From NCBI GenBank assembly GCA_018829465.1, contig JAHJTN010000003.1, positions 1 through 60,061 on the forward strand: 60,061 bases of DNA, read 5' to 3'. The translations under genes were made by a program, and so were the position numbers. This document shows, one piece after another, positions 53,333 to 60,061 of the stretch. Positions within the stretch are counted from its first letter, which is position 1; each line of letters starts with the position of its first letter. This DNA comes from Bacteroidota bacterium (GTDB taxonomy: Bacteria > Bacteroidota > Bacteroidia > Flavobacteriales > Flavobacteriaceae). The notes below the pieces were generated by a model. That model saw nothing but the letters and a program-made list of their open reading frames with translations, made no database searches and was not told where the DNA came from.

Positions 53333-55741
53333 ATGAAACCTACACGCTTTAAATCCGCTTTGCTGCTTCTCGGTATTTTATTTGTAAACACATCTTTGCA
53401 CGCACAAGATTCCTCGATTGAAAAAATTTACACCAATTTCTACAAACAACCACGGGAAAAAGTGGTGGTGCATCTCAACAAAACGGTTTTTCTACCCGGC
53501 GAATCAATATGGTTTCAAGCGCATTTGCTTGACCCCAGATTTGACCATGCCTCGCTCCTATCTTCCAATGTTTATGCCGGTTTATACGATTTGGAAGGTA
53601 AACTCGTATCCGGTGATGTTTTTTTTACGGACAACGGCATCGCAAACGGACAATTGGCCATCGACGACAATATTACTGAGCAAGAATACGTCTTACATAT
53701 TTTCACCAATTGGAGTTTGAATTTTGACAAAGGCCATGTGTTTACACAAAACATCCGTATTGCGAGAAACGACTACGCTGCTGCGCATAAAACATACCAT
53801 CCGGAAGATTACTATCTTAAGCTCAATACCGAAGGCAATGCGCCTTTGCTATCAGATGCGCAAAACAGGGTGGTTTATGCACTGACCGACTTGAACGGTT
53901 TGCCGGTGAGCTTCCAAAAAGGCGAATTGGTCAACAGCAAGCAGCAAGTCGTCAATACTTTTCAGGGAAACAAAGAAGGCTTGGGCGAATTTCAATTTTG
54001 GTTAGACAAACAAGAGACCTACACGGCAAAATTTTATATTGAAGGTGATTTTCACTTGACACAAGCCTTGCCCGATGCCCAAGCTTCAGGCATACAAATG
54101 CAACTCAACACCTTGCTCTCAGATAAAATCGGGATCGTTTTTCAGTCTCATAAAATGGCTGAAAGCGCCACAAAACCTTATCAATTGGCTATTGTAAAAG
54201 ACGGATACATCTTTACCAAAAAAATCTCTTTTTCCGAAGGAAAAGCCTCTGTTTTTCTCGAAAAAAATGATTTGCCGCATGGCGTGAATACTTTATACCT
54301 ATTGGACCATGAAAATATCCTATTGGAGAGAAAATTCATGAATCGTCCAACGGGTTATCTGCCCACAGCTGCCGTCTCACTAGATCGGATTACGGCAGAC
54401 TCCTTGTATTTTTCACTCAAAACCTATGCCCCGGATGAGACGTTTGTATTCAGTGCTTCTGCGCTACCCGCAAACACCGTTGCAGATGCCGATAAATTGT
54501 CTTTTCTCAAACAAAATTTCCTGAGAACTTATGCTTCAGACGGAGAAAAAAACATGAATCCGCGTTTGATAGACGGCAATCGTATAGACAACTACGGCTT
54601 TGATTTGTTTTTGTTGACACAGATTAGCGGTGCCAAAACCTGGCAAGCATTATACGGCAGGCAGCCGGCGATGGATTACGATTTTGAAAAAGGCCTTACC
54701 ATTTCGGGTACCTTGGATATCAGTGCCAAAAAAGCAGAAAAATATGCGTTGATACTCTTTACCGAAAATCTCGGATTTCAACAAAAACTTGACATCAACC
54801 CCGATGGGAGTTTTGTGTCTTATCACAATTATTTAGAAAAAGATACTGAACTCAATATGGGTTTGACAAACCGCAACGACTTCATGACAAGACCCAATGT
54901 GGACAACATCAGCATTTTACCCAATACAGAAAATACCCTTCAAAAATATCCATACGCGAATGATTTTGCAAAGCAAACCCTTGAACCGAAAAAAAACGGT
55001 GAAAGAATAGCCATCAAAATCGATCAAATACCAGATATCATTGCGCTCAACGAAACCGAAGTTTCCGCCGAAACGCCTAAGAGCAAAACAAATATTCCGG
55101 GACAAATCGGGAGCTCCGTTGAAACCAAAAGATATGTGATAGATCCGGAAGAGGTAAAACTCAATTTTTATGTCTTTGATTTTTTACGGACAAAAGGTTA
55201 CTGGGTTTCACTCAGCAACACGCCCGGAACGCCAAAAATTAGAAGTCAAAAATCGGGCGGTGGCACACCCACCATCTTTATCAACAACGTTCAAATCATT
55301 GATTTTTCTATCCTCAACCGTATGCCACTATACGAAGTAGCCGAAATTTACATCAACCATTCGGGTTTGGGCTATGGCGTTAGAGGCGGTAGTGATTTAG
55401 CATCGGGTGGCGGTGGTGTCATCAATATTTTTATGAGAGAAGGTGCAGACTTTTCCGGATTTTCCTCGCCTTATAGCAATCAACAAACGGTTAAAATCAT
55501 CAATGGCTTTTCGCCTTCCAAAGCATACGAAGCACCCAAATACAAAGTTTTTGACAGTGACGAATTTGTCAAATTTGGTGTATTGGATTGGATTTCTCAA
55601 TTGCAAACCGGCCAAACGGGTGAAGTCCGTTTTGTGATTGCTAGAAACCGCCAAGAAGCTGTTAAACTTGTTATTGAAGGGGTGAGTAGCGCCGGAAATA
55701 TGATATCTATAGAAGAAGTTTTCAACATCACCGGGCAATAA
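53333..55741 (+). CDS. Exported MG2/plug-domain envelope protein
   Basis: 802 residues, signal peptide ending SLHAQ. Residues about 35-150 form a macroglobulin MG2-like domain (KVVVHLNKTVFLPGESIWFQAH). Near the C terminus (about 650-710) a region with TPTIFINNVQIIDFSILNRMP and GGGGVINIFMREG resembles a TonB-receptor plug, but the beta-barrel that should follow is missing. This MG2-plus-plug layout is widespread in Bacteroidota, with no settled role; it may insert or guard an outer-membrane protein complex. Confidence 0.78.
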   Translation: MKPTRFKSALLLLGILFVNTSLHAQDSSIEKIYTNFYKQPREKVVVHLNKTVFLPGESIWFQAHLLDPRFDHASLLSSNVYAGLYDLEGKLVSGDVFFTDNGIANGQLAIDDNITEQEYVLHIFTNWSLNFDKGHVFTQNIRIARNDYAAAHKTYHPEDYYLKLNTEGNAPLLSDAQNRVVYALTDLNGLPVSFQKGELVNSKQQVVNTFQGNKEGLGEFQFWLDKQETYTAKFYIEGDFHLTQALPDAQASGIQMQLNTLLSDKIGIVFQSHKMAESATKPYQLAIVKDGYIFTKKISFSEGKASVFLEKNDLPHGVNTLYLLDHENILLERKFMNRPTGYLPTAAVSLDRITADSLYFSLKTYAPDETFVFSASALPANTVADADKLSFLKQNFLRTYASDGEKNMNPRLIDGNRIDNYGFDLFLLTQISGAKTWQALYGRQPAMDYDFEKGLTISGTLDISAKKAEKYALILFTENLGFQQKLDINPDGSFVSYHNYLEKDTELNMGLTNRNDFMTRPNVDNISILPNTENTLQKYPYANDFAKQTLEPKKNGERIAIKIDQIPDIIALNETEVSAETPKSKTNIPGQIGSSVETKRYVIDPEEVKLNFYVFDFLRTKGYWVSLSNTPGTPKIRSQKSGGGTPTIFINNVQIIDFSILNRMPLYEVAEIYINHSGLGYGVRGGSDLASGGGGVINIFMREGADFSGFSSPYSNQQTVKIINGFSPSKAYEAPKYKVFDSDEFVKFGVLDWISQLQTGQTGEVRFVIARNRQEAVKLVIEGVSSAGNMISIEEVFNITGQ

Positions 55742-55742
55742 T

Positions 55743-57074
55743 TCAGACGAACAAACTGAGTGCCAAAACGGTTAGGATTCCCACAATACCTTGCAAAAGG
55801 CTGGCTATAGTAAGTGTTTTGTATGCCGTATTAATATGGAGACCTGACAGTTGGGAAACCACCCAAAAATAGCTGTCATTGGCATGCGATACGGTCATTG
55901 CGCCACAACCGACAGCCATCACCGTTAAGATTTTGCCCGATTCCGAATCTAAACCCAAGGCGGGGAGCATTTCAAAAACGATGGCCGAAGTGGTGATGAT
56001 TGAAACCGTAGACGAACCTTGAGCTGTTTTTAATACGGCCGCAATCAGGAATGGCAACAAAAGCCCCAAGCTGGTGAGTTGCAAGTTTTCCAAATACATA
56101 CCCATCGGCATATAGGCAATCATCCCGCCCAATGCGCCGCCGGCACCGGTAATCATCAAAATCATAGCGGCATTTTTTAACCCTTCTGCGATGTAGGTAT
56201 TCGATTTTTTCTCATCCGTAAAAGGCAACAAGCGCAACGAAAACAACATTCCAATCAGCAGAGCCGTCGTAGGATTGCCTAAAAAAATAAGGATGTTTTT
56301 AAACCAAAAATCCCCTTTAGAATCAAACAAAATATTTGAAAAAGTGCCGAGCGCCATCAACAATATCGGTATAAAAATAGGAAGCAGCGCGGTTGTTAAT
56401 TTGGGTTGTACATCGACAGGTTTTTCAAGGACTTTTGTCATTTCAATTGCACTTTCGCTATAAGGGTATTTCTTTGCCAAAAACAGCGAGAACAAATAGC
56501 CGACGCATACCACCGGAACGGCGACCAACAACCCGACAAAAATGACCAAAAACAAGTTGTCTATTTCTAAGTTGGCAGCGGCGGCGATGGGTCCGGGTGT
56601 AGGCGGCACCAACACATGGGGCGCAAACAGGCCCGTAGCCAAAGCGATAGATAGCGAAACTACAGAGGTTTTCGTCCTTGTGGAGAGCGTTTTGTTAAGC
56701 GAAGATAAAATCACAAAAGCGGCATCGCAAAAAACGGGAATTGACACTAAAAAACCGATCAAACTAAGGGCTAAATTTGGCCGTTTGGCAGAAACTTTTT
56801 CAAGTATGGCTTTAGAAATCACTAAAGTAGCCCCAGATTTTTCAAGCATCACCCCGATGATGGTACCTGCAATTATGATGATGCCAATACTGCCAAGTGT
56901 GCTGCCAAATTTGGATAAAATGGTCGGTGTGATATCAGCTAGCGGCATTCCCGCCAACATCCCCACTCCGTAAGCTGCAAACAGCAACGCCATAAAGGGA
57001 TGCATGCGAAAACGCGTGGTGGCCACAATAATAAAGGCTATCGCCAAAAGTAGGATGACAAATGCCGCTATCAT
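55743..57074 (-). CDS. GntP-family permease, probable glycerate/gluconate transporter
   Basis: 443 residues with 12 or more hydrophobic segments, the size of GntP gluconate:H+ symporters. LVPPTPGPIAAAANLEIDN and FLIAAVLKTAQGSSTVSIITTSAI are conserved GntP segments. Its ATG overlaps the glycerate kinase stop by 4 nt, so it is translated from the same mRNA, and its substrate may therefore be glycerate. It converges on the MG2/plug protein with 1 nt between. Confidence 0.85.
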   Translation of the reverse strand: MIAAFVILLLAIAFIIVATTRFRMHPFMALLFAAYGVGMLAGMPLADITPTILSKFGSTLGSIGIIIIAGTIIGVMLEKSGATLVISKAILEKVSAKRPNLALSLIGFLVSIPVFCDAAFVILSSLNKTLSTRTKTSVVSLSIALATGLFAPHVLVPPTPGPIAAAANLEIDNLFLVIFVGLLVAVPVVCVGYLFSLFLAKKYPYSESAIEMTKVLEKPVDVQPKLTTALLPIFIPILLMALGTFSNILFDSKGDFWFKNILIFLGNPTTALLIGMLFSLRLLPFTDEKKSNTYIAEGLKNAAMILMITGAGGALGGMIAYMPMGMYLENLQLTSLGLLLPFLIAAVLKTAQGSSTVSIITTSAIVFEMLPALGLDSESGKILTVMAVGCGAMTVSHANDSYFWVVSQLSGLHINTAYKTLTIASLLQGIVGILTVLALSLFV

Positions 57075-58207
57075 CTGAATGTATTCAAAGTTAACAGTCG
57101 TAAAACATTGATGGTCGTGTCTTCTATCAATTCCTCAGTCCGCAGCAAAGCTTTATCGAGCGAGGTGACCTCATCGAGTATCGAAAAGACGGCTGTAACG
57201 CCGTGGTTATAGAGTTTTTGGTAACCTTTTCCTTTTCTGCCACAAAGGCAAATGACAGGTTTGTTGTGTTTTTTTGCCATTTGTGCCACGCCAAAGGGCG
57301 TTTTACCGGCCAATGTTTGTGCATCTATACTGCCTTCGCCTGTAAACACATAATCGGCTTTGCGGATGGCAGATTCTAAGTCAACCCAATTGGCCAAACA
57401 CGCAAATCCCGATTGAAGCTGCACCTTAAAGAAAGTGGACAAGCCGACCGCAACTCCTCCTGCGGCACCAAATCCGGGTTGTTGTACATCCAATTTTGAA
57501 TTGATTGTTTGAAGCACTTCCGCAAAATGTGCAAGATTTCGTTCGAGTTTTTTCAAGGCACTGGGCGATGCGCCTTTCTGTTTGCCGTAAGTATGGGTCG
57601 CACCATTTTCGCCTAAAAGCGGATTGTTGACATCGCATGCAATATTGAATTCACACAGATACCAATCGGGATGTACGGCTGAATCATCAATCCGGACGAT
57701 ACGGTTTAGATTGCCTCCGTTTGGCGATAATTCTTGATGTTTTTTATCGAAAAATCGAAATCCTATGGCTTGCAAAAGTCCGCTTCCCATATCGTTTGTC
57801 GCACTTCCACCTATAGCGAGTGTAAACTTTCGTATGCCTTTTTCAAAAGCATCTGACATCAATTTACCTGTCCCAAAGGTACTGGTAAGTAAAGGATTGC
57901 GCTCGCTTGCCAAAAGCAGTTCCAAACCCGACGCACGCGCAAGTTCTATAAAAGCTTCTTTCTGGTTTAATATAAAATATGTGGCTCTTATGGGCCTGCC
58001 TAGCGGATCAACTGTATGGACCACAAGGCTTTCTGTGTTCTCAAAAGTAGCTATGACATCTAAAGTGCCTTCGCCGCCGTCAGCCATTGGTTTTTTTATA
58101 ACTTCTGCATGTGGATATACATGCCTGATGCCTTTTTCAATGGCAACACAAGCTTTGTAAGCAGTCAATGCATCTTTAAAAGAATCGGAAGCGACAAGAA
58201 ACTGCAT
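57071..58207 (-). CDS. Glycerate 2-kinase (GlxK/GarK family)
   Basis: 378 residues. The family signature KPMADGGEGTLDV is present, with SDSFKDALTA at the N terminus, LAIGGSATNDMGSGLLQAIGF, GAAGGVAVGLSTFF and FTGEGSIDAQTLAGKTPFGVA. It phosphorylates D-glycerate to 2-phosphoglycerate, feeding glycolysis. It is the first gene of the unit with the GntP permease. Confidence 0.93.
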   Translation of the reverse strand: MQFLVASDSFKDALTAYKACVAIEKGIRHVYPHAEVIKKPMADGGEGTLDVIATFENTESLVVHTVDPLGRPIRATYFILNQKEAFIELARASGLELLLASERNPLLTSTFGTGKLMSDAFEKGIRKFTLAIGGSATNDMGSGLLQAIGFRFFDKKHQELSPNGGNLNRIVRIDDSAVHPDWYLCEFNIACDVNNPLLGENGATHTYGKQKGASPSALKKLERNLAHFAEVLQTINSKLDVQQPGFGAAGGVAVGLSTFFKVQLQSGFACLANWVDLESAIRKADYVFTGEGSIDAQTLAGKTPFGVAQMAKKHNKPVICLCGRKGKGYQKLYNHGVTAVFSILDEVTSLDKALLRTEELIEDTTINVLRLLTLNTFR

Positions 58208-58540
58208 AAATTATTTCCTTTGGCTTTGTAAATATAGGGAAACAAAAAATAGTAGGGTTTCTATATCGAACTTTGACTAATTACTGACTATTCAGAAGTG
58301 ATTTTATTTAAAATGAAATGCCATTAAATTTCATTTTTACTGAAAAGCTGTTCAATTAAAAAACAAATGTAAGCTGTTAATTATATGTAATTTACAAAAA
58401 AAGAAATGTCTGCTCGAGGGCAGTCGAGGGGTTTTTGCCTTTGAAGTCTTTAAAAATAGACCTCGACTGCGCTCGGCCAGACAACACGGAGTCCATGGGT
58501 TATTTGTCTATGAAAGATAAATCGAACTCCGTTTGTAAAA
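58208..58540. other. Intergenic region with REP-like inverted repeat
   Basis: 333 nt between the T9SS type A gene and glycerate kinase (both minus strand). The left 190 nt are AT-rich and should hold the kinase promoter. The right part contains the inverted repeat at 58408-58482. I see no ORF or RNA gene. Confidence 0.7.
58408..58482 (-). terminator. Large REP-like inverted repeat, probable terminator of the T9SS gene
   Basis: The left arm 58408-58431 and right arm 58460-58482 are imperfect inverted copies sharing GTCTG and AGTCGAGG, with loop about 28 nt. On the minus strand the hairpin is followed by ATTTCTTTTTTT, so it can terminate transcription from the T9SS gene ending at 58541. The arms resemble the segment at 27272-27295 (CCGAGCGGAGTCGAGG). 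Confidence 0.65.
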
Positions 58541-60061
58541 TTATTCGATTATCAATTTTCGGGTGATGGCAGAACCGCCTTCTCCTGAAAGTTTCACCAA
58601 ATATACCCCTGTACTCATCGTCGGAAGCTTGATTTCTATATTCGATTGTTCGCGCGCTTCGGTATCGGTTTTGAGAATTGACCTGCCCAACAAATCAAAG
58701 AGTTGGATTTGGGCTATTGTCAAATCTTGACGGGTATTTTGCACGTGCAGAACGTGATCTTGAGGCGTATGGAAAACTTTTAGTTCGTCCGAGGTAAACA
58801 CAAAATCATCTACCGAAAGGGTTTGATCTGTAAATTGGATACGAAACCGGTCGTTGATTTCTCCAATTTGTGTAAGTTCTACTTCAAAATCGGCGTCTCT
58901 AAGGTTGTGTGCAAGTCCTGATTCTTTGTCGAAAATCAATATAGATATCTCTTCACTTAGGTTTTCTGTCGCTTGCAAGCCAATTTTAACCTTGCCGAAA
59001 GACTCATTTTTTATACCTAAGGGATAATTTTTGTTTTCATCAAATGGGCCTACGCCTTGAATGATAAGCCTTTTGTCATCCAAAACAAAGTACATATCCT
59101 CCGGTTGGCTATCTAAATTCAGTGCATCGTAACCATTGTTGAATGCATCATTGGCCTGATTTTGTGTGAAGGTGAGCAACAACTGTCTCATAAAACCTTG
59201 AGCGGTTGTATATGAAAGTCTGATGCGTTTGAATTCCTTGGAGGCTACAATATCTTGAGAATTGTTTGTAAAATGTGAGTCTAGTGAAACCAATTTGTCT
59301 TTAGGCTTATTGGCTCTAACCAAGTAATTTGAAAGATTTCCGTCAACATCTGTATCATCTTCCCTGATAAAAGCGCGTTGGTTGTTATTAAAAGTCAGTG
59401 TGCCTCCCGAGTCATCGGCAATCACAAAAAACCCTTGACCTACAGGAATAAAACGCCCGGGTGTAACAGTCCCTATACCTGTTTGATTAACATCCGGATG
59501 AGAAAGGGCAGGAACTCCTCCAGACAAATTTAACACGGCATAACCACCCTGATAATCCAACAAGCGATGCGTACCACCACCCCAATGCTCCCAAAAGTAA
59601 ACAGCTGCGTTGATACTACCGATATTATCGTTGATAAATGTTTCGGAATCGAGGGCAGATGCATAAGGATTGCCCAAGAGTGTGAGCATACCACCAGAAA
59701 TGCTGTATTGAATGCGACCATTGTGCGGTTTACCTAAAAAAGTGTAGTTTTGATAGCCCAAGCCCGAGCTTGTACCTTTGTGTATGTAGCCTTTTCCTGC
59801 TTGAACCGAACCAGTACTGCCGATCGGAATCCAGTTGTTGATGTTGTTACCGGCATTGTCAAAACGGTACATCCAGCGGGTACTTAAAGTAGCAGGAGGG
59901 CCTGCTGCACCATCAAAACCTGCGGTGAAAGACAGATTTATCGGACTAGCCGGGTTGTTCCCGTCTCTCACTACAGCACTAATTGAATAGGTATTGTTGT
60001 TTGTAGTGTTGTTGGGCGTTCCCACGGGCGAAGACCAATAATTGTAGTTATATATATCGGC
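58541..60061 (-). CDS. T9SS type A sorting-domain protein, 5' end beyond window
   Basis: At least 506 codons are visible; the frame remains open to the right edge (translating ADIYNYNYWSSPVG at the edge), so a GTG at 60025 is not the true start. YNYWSSPVG recurs in Bacteroidota surface proteins. The C terminus (about the last 75 residues) is a type A sorting domain: LQNTRQDLTIAQIQLFDLLGR-like text (here VQNTRQDLTIAQIQLFDLLG), then MSTGVYLVKLSGEGG and RKLIIE. It is exported through the type IX system, with the C-terminal domain removed. Adhesion or degradative function cannot be told. Confidence 0.9.
   Translation of the reverse strand, partial: ADIYNYNYWSSPVGTPNNTTNNNTYSISAVVRDGNNPASPINLSFTAGFDGAAGPPATLSTRWMYRFDNAGNNINNWIPIGSTGSVQAGKGYIHKGTSSGLGYQNYTFLGKPHNGRIQYSISGGMLTLLGNPYASALDSETFINDNIGSINAAVYFWEHWGGGTHRLLDYQGGYAVLNLSGGVPALSHPDVNQTGIGTVTPGRFIPVGQGFFVIADDSGGTLTFNNNQRAFIREDDTDVDGNLSNYLVRANKPKDKLVSLDSHFTNNSQDIVASKEFKRIRLSYTTAQGFMRQLLLTFTQNQANDAFNNGYDALNLDSQPEDMYFVLDDKRLIIQGVGPFDENKNYPLGIKNESFGKVKIGLQATENLSEEISILIFDKESGLAHNLRDADFEVELTQIGEINDRFRIQFTDQTLSVDDFVFTSDELKVFHTPQDHVLHVQNTRQDLTIAQIQLFDLLGRSILKTDTEAREQSNIEIKLPTMSTGVYLVKLSGEGGSAITRKLIIE

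Overview
The window looks like chromosomal DNA of a gliding-type member of the Bacteroidota, most likely class Flavobacteriia. Supporting signs are two proteins with type IX secretion sorting domains (a gliding-motility-associated C-terminal domain near 43.2 kb and a type A domain near 58.6 kb), many lipoproteins with short Bacteroidota lipoboxes, promoters with a TAnnTTTG -7 box, few Shine-Dalgarno sites, a split transketolase, and the cluster lepB-dapB-DUF5683-parB-parA. Coding density is high. I see no rRNA, tRNA, CRISPR array, prophage or insertion sequence, so this is mostly core genome with a few repeat arrays between genes. The last gene runs off the right edge.

Layout. 1-0.3 kb: array of 43 heptamers. 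0.4-4.7 kb: an Fe(II)/2-oxoglutarate oxygenase, a GNAT acetyltransferase, an LRR lipoprotein overlapping an outer-membrane-like protein, and xerD. 4.8-12.3 kb: aroQ, a beta-helix lipoprotein, a PBP4-type peptidase (dacB), a zinc-ribbon methyltransferase, a VTT membrane protein, an MFS transporter and a ferredoxin. 12.3-16.4 kb: LuxC-like acyl-CoA reductase, serC-serA and ridA. 16.4-21.1 kb: nagK-like kinase, gapA, pfkA, M28 peptidase. 21.9-23.2 kb: a small operon thioredoxin-like/DUF2024/MarR. 23.4-31.1 kb: asnB, DUF2911, VOC protein, a 23-nt minisatellite, split transketolase, a haloalkane-dehalogenase-like lipoprotein and lpxH. 31.3-36.1 kb: a 1006-residue TPR protein paired with a beta-barrel. 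36.1-39.7 kb: a three-subunit propionyl-type acyl-CoA carboxylase. 39.8-43.2 kb: a T9SS surface protein. 44.2-49.5 kb: WbqC, lepB, dapB, DUF5683, parB, parA. 49.6-53.1 kb: dienoyl-CoA-reductase-like SDR, a serine-palmitoyltransferase-like PLP enzyme, GNAT and redoxin. 53.3-60.1 kb: a macroglobulin/plug-type envelope protein, glycerate kinase plus GntP permease, and a T9SS type A protein.

The most interesting signal lies upstream of serC and ridA. Each gene is preceded by a 15-codon open reading frame ending in the same eight residues, FAHRGMMS, then stop. The two copies are 41/48 identical in nucleotides, the two differences in the last eight codons are both synonymous, and 23 nt across the stop codon are identical. 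A further 16-nt segment just before each main start codon is also shared. This looks like a duplicated cis-regulatory module with a translated leader peptide. It links serine synthesis (SerC, SerA) to removal of the serine-derived intermediate 2-aminoacrylate (RidA). I cannot match it by eye to a named RNA family.

A second regulatory signal is in the thioredoxin-like/DUF2024/MarR operon. The core AGGA-N-TCCT occurs twice, once touching the -7 box of the operon and once inside the loop of a terminator-like hairpin after the first gene. All three proteins carry CxxC-type cysteines, which suggests a redox-controlled, self-regulated unit.
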